Below, piece after piece: positions 53,571 through 62,871 of a DNA stretch of 64,000 bases (position 1 is the stretch's first letter; each line of letters opens with the position of its first letter). The position numbers and the translations under genes are program-made. The stretch comes from Madurella fahalii. Taxonomy: Eukaryota; Ascomycota; Sordariomycetes; Sordariales. The notes beneath the pieces were generated by a model. It ran no database searches. It was not told the origin of the DNA and saw only the letters and a program-made list of their open reading frames with translations. The stretch lies in assembly GCA_029876055.1 (NCBI GenBank), contig CM056874.1, forward strand, positions 8,928,001-8,992,000, in the 5' to 3' direction.

Positions 53571-54691
53571 ATGACCGACGATCGAGTTGTCCCGACAGCC
53601 TACGAGCCCAAGGGCATGAAGTTCCGCTATCTGGGCAACACAGGTCTCCAGGTTTCGCTCTTCTCGCTCGGCGGCTGGCTCACGTACGGCGGCACGCAAA
53701 AAGGCGACATTGTCAAGCAGATTCTCCAGACGGCGTGGGATCATGGCATTGTGAGGATACCATCCCAATACCACGAGACAGGACACTCAAGCTCACAGAC
53801 CACGCACAGCAAACATTCGATACGGCCGAGACGTACTCCAATGGTGCGTCCGAAGTCGAGATGGGCCGGGCGCTCAAGGAGCTCGGCTGGCCGCGCGACG
53901 AGTACGTCCTGACGACCAAGATCTTCTTCGGCACCGGCCGTAAGGAGCCCAACACGCGCGGCCTGAGCCGCAAGCACATCGTCGAGGGTCTCAAGGCGTC
54001 GCTGGCTCGCCTGCAGACGCCCTACGTCGACGTCGTGTTCGCGCACCGCCCCGACCCGGCCACGCCCATGCTCGAGGTCGTCGAGGCTTTTACGCAAACC
54101 ATTCGTAACCTCAACCTGGCTTACTACTGGGGCACGTCCGAGTGGAGCGCCGCGCAGATCACCGAGGCCATCCGGCTGGCCGAGAAGCACAACCTGATCG
54201 CGCCCGTCGTCGAGCAGCCGCAGTACAACGCCTTTCACCGGGAGCGCTTCGAGGTCGAGTACGCCCCGCTGTTCAAGCAGCACGGCTACGGCACCACCAT
54301 CTGGTCGCCCCTGGCCAGCGGCCTGCTGACGGGCAAGTACAATGACGGCATCCCGCAGGACTCGCGGTTCGCGACCAACAAGGCCTTCTTCGAGAACACG
54401 GTGAAGGAGTTGCAGACGGAGAAGGGCAAGGCAAAGATTGAGAAGGTGCGCAAGCTGACCAAGATTGCGGAGCGCCTGGGCGGCACGGCCACCCACCTCG
54501 CCCTGGCGTGGGCGGCCAAGAACCCCAACGTCAGCACGGTCATCCTGGGCGCGACCAAGGTCGAGCAGGTCGTTGATAACCTCAAGGCGCTGGATCTGAT
54601 CGACAAGCTCACGCCCGAGATTATGGAGGAGATTGAGGGCGTGTTGGACAACAAGCCCAAGGGCGTGAACACGTGGGGCCGTGATCGGTAA
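53571..54691 (+). CDS. Kv-channel beta-subunit-like aldo-keto reductase (AKR6 type)
   Basis: Two exons, 53571-53750 and 53810-54691 (59-nt intron), giving 353 residues. KFRYLGNTGLQVSLFSLGGWLTYGG is the AKR entry strand. TFDTAETYSNG supplies the Asp (64) and Tyr (69), VLTTKIFFG the Lys (97) and VVFAHRPDP the His (139) of the catalytic tetrad. Downstream are the cofactor motifs PLASGLLTGKY and VSTVILGATKVEQVVDNL. Length and FSLGGWLTYGG match the voltage-gated K+ channel beta-2-like AKR6 subgroup, which in fungi are soluble NADPH-dependent reductases of small aldehydes. Strong GC bias and few rare features suggest a well-expressed conserved gene. The gene looks intact. Confidence 0.93.
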
Positions 54692-56990
54692 GAGCGGGTA
54701 GATGTCCTGTAGATACGACGGTTACATAGACAAGCCAGAGATGTGAGAATAAAACTCGGCTGTTGCAGTCCATATCTGTGCCGTGTAATTAACATCTGAA
54801 ACCGTATAACCCCGACCAAAAGCGCCCAGATAAGGTAACCATCCGGTCTCCCGGTTGAACTACTGCATTCGCCATGTCAGCCATCCTTCTACTGCTGCTT
54901 CAATGAGCCCCAAACCCATTCTTCCGCTCATCATCCGTATCAATCACTTTTGAAGATCTCTGCACGAATAACTGGACCGCAATCAACATGGCATGTCGCG
55001 CCTCGGCTAGGCCACGAGCTGTGTGTAGAAGCGTAAATAAATCCGAACATTCCTTGCACCGCAGTCTTCGGGAGCCGCGGACGAACCTCTCACTCGTGTG
55101 TGTACCCTTGTGGAGTGGCTTTAAAAGCGAATACACGTGGTCAAAGAATTTGGGAGGGCCCTTTCTGACCAATGCCTTCGGATTCTGGAACCAGCAGAGG
55201 TGGACAGACATCCACAACCAAATACCAAAGGATAAGAACGCCGTTCTTCCTGTCAAAAACTCTACCGCTACAGCCACCACAATAAGAATCACGCCGTCTT
55301 TTTGAACATTTGTCTGCTGAGTTCAGACAGCACCATTTGTCAACAGATCCCACGTTCTTGCTAGTCACCTTGGATGTAAACGGAAATTCGGAGACTATAT
55401 GTATCGATTCGGTAGCTCCTCCAAACTCCCCGGTCAGTTCCTAGACCTAGCTCCCCGACATCGGATTGACAAGAGGACGAGCAGATCAACCCGTCGAACA
55501 AATCGACAGACGCCTCGAAGAAAGGCCCCTTTGAAATCGTCCACCATCCCTGACAACCCACCAGTTTGGCCAGGCTTGCATGAAACGGGCTAAGTCCACG
55601 GGAGCCTAACGCATTCGGACCGAGTTTCTCCGCCATAATCAGATGATCTCCGTCAGGTCTTCAAAGAAAGTTGACTTATCACAAAAATACACTTGGCGGT
55701 GGGTTGGAAACGTAAACAGAATACAATTCGCGAAAGATGCCAATAAAGTGACATATCCATCTCATTATTCTCTCGACTGCTGTCTGCCTATACCCTTATC
55801 ACTGGAACTGAATCGTTGGTAAGAGTGTTTTAAATGTCCCATATCTTCGACATTACTTCTCCTGGCGCCTCCAGAGAAGATGCACCAGCAGGTAGTTCGG
55901 CATCTCCTGGGGAGGAGAGCTCCCGCAGAACCCACATTTGTAAATGTACCTAAGGTATCTTACTCCAACACCAACACCACCCTTTCTTCTCCCCCCTTCC
56001 AAAATCACTGCGTCGCGTCAAGCATGCGGGCGTGAACGACATACTGTATATTTCCGAGACAGGACTTCTGTCTAGGCTCAGGCTTTACCTCCCATCCTTT
56101 TGGCCCATGCGAAATACTACCTTATATAGTATACCTTTCGGGGTTAGGCTCTGCCGCGATGGATGAACATCATTTCGGCCTACCTACAGAGCAGTACGCC
56201 CTGGAGATGACTAGTCTTCGGTTCGCGATCTCAAGTCTGTCAGGCGTGAGGGAGTTCTCATGGTGGAGCAAATTGAACAGGCAGACACTGCTGCCTAGCG
56301 CACATGCGGTGACGTTCCCGCGGGAGCTTCATTTTTGCAGCGCCAACGGGATGCGTCGTGCAGAAGACAGTGTGAGGTATGTCTGCATCGCTCATGCACA
56401 ACTGTCACGCCAGATTTGCCAGGCTCTGCAGGTAGCAGGTAATGAAAGACTGGGAGTGCGGCAGGCTATGTCTCGACTCGGATCATGGCCGTTTGCCCCT
56501 ACGTGCTCGGGCTGTACAGTCACCGTGATTCAATCGTTGGCCAGGACCCGCTTCTACGGGATTCGTTAACAGATTTGAACTTTGTCCACTTCGCCGTTAG
56601 GTATCCAATCTCGTTGCTGGGTTGTCTGGTCAAACGACCTCTTGTCCCTATCCAGTTGCCCACACCCAGCGGGATGCGCTTGTGTTTGTTCGATGTCTTC
56701 ACGGTTAAGTCCGTATCGTCCGGCTGCTCCTCCATTTGCCAACAGGCATTCTATTATTTAATTCCTCACCGGACCTCTCTTCTCCTGGACAATTCAAGGG
56801 AACCGTTATCCTTAGATTGTGTTTCATGTGAGTGCTAACCACCTTGTCAGTGTCCCCATTCAGCGATCACGTCCCTCATCACGACCTCACGCCTTCGGCG
56901 GTTGTGGCAAGATGCCCAAATTCACCCAGAGTGGGCAACTACGCGACTATGGGGATACATATTCAACCACACCATACTCACCGATGACAG
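54692..56990. other. Long spacer without supported genes
   Basis: A minus-strand frame at 54900-55292 and plus frames at 56159-56838 are open but lack motifs or plausible splicing, and I do not call them. The frame at 56902-57108 immediately precedes the next gene and may be part of it (see that entry). Confidence 0.45.
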
Positions 56991-57971
56991 ATGGTCGTGT
57001 CGTCCCAGCAGCCACCAACACATCAGCCTGGCGAGCTTAGGCGCGTTGACCTTGTTGTCGAGAAGATGGATAGCAGCGCAACAACCGTGGGGACCTTGCT
57101 GTTTCTGAAGGCTAAACGAGCAAGCGCTTCCCCTTCCGACTTCGAAGAGCTGGAATACCAGGCGTTCACTGCCGCCTGTGCGTATTACGTTGAGACCGGT
57201 ATCAGGCGCATTTGGATGATGACCTGCGTCGGCAGCAGCGCACGGCTATGGATATTCTCCGAAAGCAGCACGTACCTGATCCCATTCATTCCGGCTGGCC
57301 AAGGCTTGGCAGAGAGGAGCGAATATCTCGAGATCTCTACCCACGGCCGCGAAATTGCCGACGGTCTGGAGTACATCAAGAAGCACATGACGCCTCCGAG
57401 ACAGCTGCTCAACATGACTCCATCACCCAGGCCTGCGAACGCAACATTGCCCGCCGGCTGGCACGACAGTGAAGTTGTTCAGTTGGACACACTTCGTCAG
57501 CAAGTTCCACCGCCCATGTCGTTCGATCCTATGGACTTTGAGGCAGGCCCATCTTCCTCTGCTATTGCCCAGTTTCAACAAGAGATCAGCTTCGGGCTCG
57601 GCGGTGAAACTTCCTCTTGGGCCACCGGCGAAGAACTCCAACAAGACTCTGCCGGCGACTTCGAGGCGCAGGGTAATCGCGAAGCCAGTTCTTCAGAGGG
57701 ACATCGCGGTGGAGACGACCGGAAGGAAGTGGAAGTGAGGGTAACCAGGATCTCCCACATTTCCGCAAGGATGAACTCTGCTTCGATAGGAACGGTCGTA
57801 CACAGTCATCTACCGAGGATGATTGGGTCAAGGGGAAGCGTGGTAAGCAAACCGTCTGGGTTTACCGCCATGGAAAGAAGGCGGTCTACTGGACAAACAA
57901 ACTTGGCTGGCAACGATTCCCTCGAGTTTCGCCTCGGCAGTGGCCTCTCTAACATATCTTTCCGCTGCTGA
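56991..57971 (+). CDS. Conserved fungal protein of unknown function, possibly 5'-truncated
   Basis: Frame of 326 codons from the ATG at 56991. The conserved-looking part is the first 150 residues: GELRRVDLVVEKMDSS, TLLFLKAKRASASPSDFEELEYQAFTAACAYYVETG, WMMTCVGSSARLW and SEYLEISTHGREI. This pattern (hydrophobic strand, E/K-rich strand 'LLFLKAKRA', helix with AFTAACAYY) is seen in fungal accessory proteins. The strand-K-A-K arrangement recalls PD-(D/E)XK-like folds, but that is speculative. The rest is low-complexity. Upstream in a different frame is TTRLWGYIFNHTILTDDRW (56902 on), which could be the missing beginning after a one-base shift or intron. The gene may therefore be a remnant with a new start. 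Confidence 0.5.
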   Translation: MVVSSQQPPTHQPGELRRVDLVVEKMDSSATTVGTLLFLKAKRASASPSDFEELEYQAFTAACAYYVETGIRRIWMMTCVGSSARLWIFSESSTYLIPFIPAGQGLAERSEYLEISTHGREIADGLEYIKKHMTPPRQLLNMTPSPRPANATLPAGWHDSEVVQLDTLRQQVPPPMSFDPMDFEAGPSSSAIAQFQQEISFGLGGETSSWATGEELQQDSAGDFEAQGNREASSSEGHRGGDDRKEVEVRVTRISHISARMNSASIGTVVHSHLPRMIGSRGSVVSKPSGFTAMERRRSTGQTNLAGNDSLEFRLGSGLSNISFRC

Positions 57972-58290
57972 TGCTTCTCTGGCGGTTCCCCTCCCAGTCC
58001 CTGTCTCTCTTTATTGTTTTCCCCCTAAAGCTACTCTTCTTCAAGATTGACAGTCCATATGGGCTCCTAGGCAGTCTATCATTTAAGTAATGCAAGCGAA
58101 TCAAACTGTTCCCCTGCTACTAGAGTAAGGATGTGGAAATGTGTGTGGTGCAACATAGAAAGAAAAGGGAGCTTTGTTGTTGCCCTGAAAGCCACATGCT
58201 GCGTCGGCTGGCGTGGAGCTTCCAAGGAAGAAATGAAATGGCTTTTGCTGTATTACCGTTGCGACCAACAGCGGTGAAAGAAATTTTCAC
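57972..58290. other. Short spacer
   Basis: Convergent 3' flanks of the gene ending at 57971 and the pseudogene ending at 58291. Nothing recognised. Confidence 0.5.
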
Positions 58291-59943
58291 TCAATTCTCG
58301 ACAACCAGAAACGAGGATTCGGGTGTAAACCAGAACTTGACCAGTCTTTCCATTGGCCGAGACTCCCACCCCTCAAAGTCCTTCTCTGTATAGCTGGTTC
58401 GAGCGCCTTGCTTGAACTTCACTTGCACGATATAGATCATTCGGTTCCAACGTGAAGAACACCAAGTGGCTCGGAAACAAAGCCGGACTGGTCGGGCAAT
58501 ACTCTCTGCCGGATCTACCTGTAGACGGCACTGACCAACCGCCCGGGAACCCCCGTTCTGGTAGCGGAACACGACACCTCTGCAAAATCCGGTGTTCTGA
58601 TCGTAGAAGACTAGCGTCGACGAAACGCCGTACAGAAGGGCCTATAAGAAGTAGGTGTCATCATCGATCGGACAGCGGCCGGGCTTTTCCAAGCGAAATG
58701 GCTTGGGAAGAGCTTGATCCAAGGGTGTTCTATAGTAAGCGCCGAAGAAGCTGACCGGGCACCCCTCGCTCGGTCCACTGTAAACCATTGTCACGGGAGC
58801 AGATGCGGCTAAACACCGATCTTTGACATCACCTTTAGATTGTAACCCGATGATGGTATCGCCTACGAGCTCCGTCCTAGCAAGGACGTTTAGATCCCGA
58901 GTTGGCAATGCTTCTCGGATACCGAGAACGAGGAGGCGATCGTACTATGATGTAGGCAAATGAATCCAGACAAGAGTCCGCTTCGGACGGTTGGAGAAAT
59001 TCCGCGTAAAAGTGTCTAGCGTACGATTCCTCTGTATAGTGGATATGAATACCAAATAGCTGACCCTCGGATAAGAAGAAGGTAATGCGTCTTATCTTGT
59101 CCATTTCAACAGCGCAGAAAGCCTGGCACGAAGCAACCTCTGCAGGGTACGCTTTACAAAGAGTCAAGCTCGGCGGGGCGGGAGTAGTCCAGATAGGGAG
59201 CGTCCGCAGCCCAGCGGGTAAATCGAGACGCAGCCGTCCTTCCTACAGAGCAAATACATCATTAGTATATTGAACCCAAAATAAGGCAGATATCGGAGGT
59301 CTACCTTAAACTGCGCCATCACCTTAGAAATAGACACTTCATTTTGGACGACGAAGGCAGAGCGACTTGAACACTCTCCGGTATAGAGGGGGGGGCTAGG
59401 GAAGCACTCGATTTTACTGATAATAACAGAGTTGATAGTCAACCTTAGTGTCGGTCCCGCTAATTAAGATCCTTTAATGCATTCAAACTTCCCACCGCGC
59501 TCCCAGAAGAGAAGCTCTCGCAGCAGAACCGTAAGGAGAGGCTCCGGATCTGTAGCCGACGTATAGGCAGCTAATTGAAGTGCCGGGATGTATCTCTATA
59601 GCAGTGAGTATCGAGAGGAAAGCCGAATCATCTTAAGCAGCTCTGACGGTAGCTTATACAGAAACGGTAATCCACAAAAACGGGATATCGACCTCAGTAT
59701 ATCCTTATCCACTATCAGGGGGAGAAAGGTAAATCAGCGGCGCGCCACGCCAATGATTCCTCCAGGCAGTGAAGCTCCAGAGGCGGTTCAATATATCTGA
59801 AGCACTGACCGAGCATCGTTGCTTGAAGATCTCGAAGCAGTCAAAATGAATCGGAGCAAACCTAGGCAAAGCGGCGCATTTCCTGCAGTCGGAGTAGCGA
59901 CAAAGCAAACGACCATCGACCCTTGTGATGGTATGACCTAGCT
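58291..59943 (-). pseudogene. F-box-like conserved fungal protein, broken by several stops and shifts
   Basis: The minus-strand frames follow one another in a consistent order. CRYSDCRKCAALP and IHFDCFEIFKQRC come first, then KLPSELLKMIRLSSRYSLL-stop-RYIPALQLA (F-box-like LPxELxxxI). Next are ECIKGS-stop-LAGPTLRL, YTGECSSRSAFVV and, after a 59306-59232-region intron, YPAEVASCQAFCAVEMDKIR. The last parts are TELVGDTIIGLQSKGDVKD, DDDTYFL-stop-ALLYGVSSTLVFYD and YQNGGSRAVGQCRLQVDPAES to the end. In-frame stops are TAG 59596-59598, TAA 59464-59466 and TAG 58642-58644, with further one-base shifts near 59715 and about 58950. Most stops can be explained by TGG-to-TAG or CAA-to-TAA changes. The original gene was an intron-containing F-box-like protein of about 500-600 residues, function unknown. 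Confidence 0.7.
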
Positions 59944-60654
59944 GTGGGAAAGCGAAGGGTCGAGTACAGCCGCGATAAGACGTCGAATCGCGGCTCCCAA
60001 AGACTGCGAGTACTGGTTATCATTACATCTTTGGAACGATACAAGAGATTTAAGAAGCAGAGGGCCTGCAATCCACGGTAACTCGGAGCGAGACCGACGG
60101 TGACGATGGGGTTTCGGGAGCCCCAAAGACAAGCTTACATACGTGCTATCACTCGTTCATGCCTCAATATTGTATCTATGCAAATGCTACAGCGGCGTTG
60201 AAGCCCAAGATAGCCGCCGTCATGGTCACCAGAATCCACGGCTATGGTCGCTCGCTAGTTGTCTCGAAATCTAACCTAGATCTCCACGGGAACATGTTGC
60301 AGTTCTCGGTACTCCAAGTGGTGGGCCAGAAAGGAAGAGTATGGGAAATGCGTGCTGAACTTCGAAGCCTGACATTCTTGGTGCTTACTGCTCTGATACG
60401 GAGCAAGGATGGCGGAAGAGGGTCAGCGCGCTTTGCTACTCAGTTCCCGTCCCTAAAAGGCTAACGTGACTCAAACAGACCCTGGCCACCCAGGGATCCT
60501 GGCTACGCCCAATTACACTATCTCGAACTGATCAAGCCACATTCAGGAGGATCAACGCAACCTTCAACTTCTTCAAGAACCACCAAATATTATCGTGACT
60601 TGATGGTAAGACTTTCTTTCGAAAGCCACAGCGATAGCTAACAAGATTCTAAGC
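59944..60654. other. Spacer, possibly decayed 5' part of the F-box-like gene
   Basis: A minus-strand frame at 59938-60132 (SLGAAIRRLIAAVLDPSLSHS) may be upstream sequence of the pseudogene. The plus frame 60159-60464 has no motif. No supported gene. Confidence 0.4.
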
Positions 60655-60778
60655 AAAGAAGAGCGGATTTCTACTGCAATTGCGACACTTAAAGCCAAAG
60701 AAAGTGCCTAGTATCCGATAAGCTACTATCATTTTTGATATCCCTCGATCAACTCTCACTGCTCGTACCACTAGGCGC
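60655..60778 (+). mobile_element. Pogo/Fot-type transposase N-terminal HTH remnant 1
   Basis: Reads KEERISTAIATLKAKE, then after a one-base shift SIR-stop-ATIIFDIPRSTLTARTTRR. That is the helix-turn-helix (Psq-like) at the start of pogo/Fot1 transposases (xSIRxAAxxFxIPRSTLxxR). The TAA fits CAA-to-TAA. Nothing of the DDE domain follows. Confidence 0.6.
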
Positions 60779-60930
60779 TAACGTAATCCATACCCCAGTC
60801 GGGCACATACCCCATTCGGGCAGTCCAATTTCGCCATCCAGCTACCAAGATCTGAGGTATCTCAAACCTCCTTTTTCCACCACAAAAACCAAAACAAGCT
60901 AGTTTTTACCTCCATTTAATAGCTCTCACG

Positions 60931-61134
60931 ATGCCTAGCTGCCACGATAGTCAGGAAGACCGTATCCAAGCCGCAATCGCTACAGTTCGATCCAAGCAAG
61001 CCCCTAGCCTCCGTCAAGTTGCAAAGCTTTTTGATGTACCACGTCAAACCTTCACAGACCGGTTCAATAGTAAAAAGGACAGGGCAATGTGTCAAAAGGA
61101 TCAGGTGCCAAAGGATCAGGATCATAGGATCTAG
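60931..61134 (+). mobile_element. Pogo/Fot-type transposase N-terminal HTH remnant 2
   Basis: An ATG-initiated 67-codon frame encodes EDRIQAAIATVRSKQAPSLR, then QVAKLFDVPRQTFTDRFN, the complete N-terminal helix-turn-helix of a pogo/Fot1-type transposase. It then leaves the family pattern (KKDRAMCQKDQVPKDQD) and stops. The DDE catalytic domain is absent. Compared with remnant 1, 150 bp upstream, the frame is intact, so the two are separate insertions or a tandem duplication of which one was mutated. Confidence 0.65.
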
Positions 61135-61137
61135 TGC

Positions 61138-61716
61138 AGGAGCCAAACCCATGTACTCTATTGAGCTAAGGAAGACTGGCAGCTAACTGCGCCACTGTAC
61201 AGACGTCATCCTGTACGTGTATCTCGTCTATAAAGGAGTAAGCTCTCTAAGGGAGACGAGGATCAACACAAGATCCTCAACTGTCATTTCCCACAAGTCA
61301 GAGGTGCCGTGTTTCCGACAGGTACGACATAAAATCTCGAGGGAATAGAAGCTGCGTAACTATCAGTAGTGCCCGGAAAAAATACTGCATATGTAACTCG
61401 ACTTACAGAATTGATTGATAGTGCCCGTAGGACCGTAAAACGGGGGCATGCGGTGGTTTTAGCGAGCTTGGCAGTCGGTAAGTTAGTAGTTGTGGAAAGG
61501 AAGTGGGGTGGGCCGGCAGGATCGGCTAAAAAACAGCAATACCACAACCAGCCCGCTTCGCGGGCTAACAACTACTAGTACCATCATACCACAGTATAAG
61601 ATGTCCCCATCCGCAGCTCTTCAGCAGCTACAATCAAGGCTATAGTTCCAAGTTCCATCAACTAGCTACGCAGAACCCACCCAGCCGTCTTGTGCCCAAC
61701 ACCCTTCGAGCACAAC
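61138..61716. other. Spacer with a hairpin
   Basis: Holds the inverted repeat agcccgc-ttc-gcgggct at 61550-61566. Overlapping short frames at 61284-61578 on both strands have no motifs. Confidence 0.5.
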
Positions 61717-62697
61717 ATGTCCGCTCAGCTCGACGCCGCCTTTATCGCCCGTATCTCCCTACACGACCCCGCCCACTTCAGCATCCAGCACTCCCAAACC
61801 ATTCACCGCCTGATGCTCCTGCAGCACTGGAACATTTCCACTGGCTCCAAGGTGCTGGAACTGGGATGCGGGCAGGGGGACTGCACGACTGTCCTTGCCT
61901 ATGCTGTGGGCGAGCAGGGGAGGGTCGTGGCGGTCGATCCGGCTGAATTGGATTATGGTGAGTCCTCTCGCTTTTCTTAGCCTGCTGCCTGTCCTGACGG
62001 TGCGAGCGGAAAGCAGCCGACTGATGGCTCCTGCAGGCGCCCCGTATACTCTCGGCCAAGCACAAGGTCACATCTCGCAAGGTCCGCTGGGTAGGCGGAT
62101 TACTTGGGTCCAACAACCCCCCCTGGACTACCTCTCCTCCCTCCCCTCCCCCTCTTCCACCTCCTCGCCACCCGCCAGCGAAAGTAAGGCCTTCGACGCA
62201 ACAGTGCTTGCCCACTGCCTATGGTACTTCGCCTCCCCTCGCTCATCCTTTTCACCTTCCGTGCCCTCAAGCAGCACAGCAAGCGTCTCCTCCTTGCTGA
62301 GTGGTCGTTAGTAGCGACGCATCCCTCTGCCCAGTCTCACGTATTAGCTGCGCTCACCCAGGCGGCGCTGGAGTGCCGTAAAACCAAGAGCAGCGTCTCG
62401 AACGTCCGCACGGTGCTGGGACCAAAGCGGCTTACCGAGCTGGCCTTGGCTGCCGGGTGGCAGCTGGAGAGTGAGACCTGTGTGCAAGGTGGGGAGGGGT
62501 TGTTGGACGGACAATGGGAAGTCTCTGCTTGTCTTTCTTCCTCTTTCGAAAGGGAAGTAGAGGAGCAAGTGAGTGATGAGAGGGAACGGGCGGTGATTCT
62601 TGCGTCACGGGATGCGTGTGAGGCGAGCTTGGAGGGTGTGCAAGGGGGTCGGAAAGGAGTAAGGGCCATGGATGTTTGGGTTGCTAACTTCGTCTGA
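61717..62697 (+). pseudogene. SAM-dependent methyltransferase with a one-base frameshift
   Basis: Exon 1 (61717-61957) joins exon 2 (from 62037) across a good intron (GTGAGT...CTGCAG). Exon 1 holds HFSIQHSQTIHRLMLLQHW and motif I as VLELGCGQGDCTTVLA, with post-I VVAVDPAELDYG. Exon 2 continues YTLGQAQGHIS to FDATVLAHCLWYFASP. There the frame must slip by one base (near 62238) into SLILFTFRALKQHSKRLLLAEWSLVATHP, which runs to the stop at 62695-62697. Without the shift the protein stops at 62309-62311. Read together the product is about 300 residues, normal for this class. A single missing base can be a sequencing error. An intron cannot explain it, because both flanks look conserved. Confidence 0.65.
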
Positions 62698-62871
62698 TCG
62701 GGCGAGCTGAGCTTGTCCTAGCCCTCTTCTAAACCCGATCTCTGACTCTGCTTTACTTGGACAACTTAACGTACAAACATAACCATTCGGACTTGGCTCG
62801 GTATGCTGATGCAAGGTGGTTAATGCTCTTGAGTGTGTCGTTATGCGTGACTCCAAACCGTTCCCTTAGTA

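Noticed and set aside
53741..54496. 251-codon minus-strand frame
   Set aside because: Antisense of the aldo-keto reductase exon; low-complexity Leu/Arg composition and no domain.
61138..61200. tRNA-like string on the minus strand (TTAGCTCAATAGAG and GGGTTTGGCTCC)
   Set aside because: Resembles A-box and B-box fragments, but only about 40 nt apart and without acceptor or anticodon stems; at best a degraded tRNA-derived piece.
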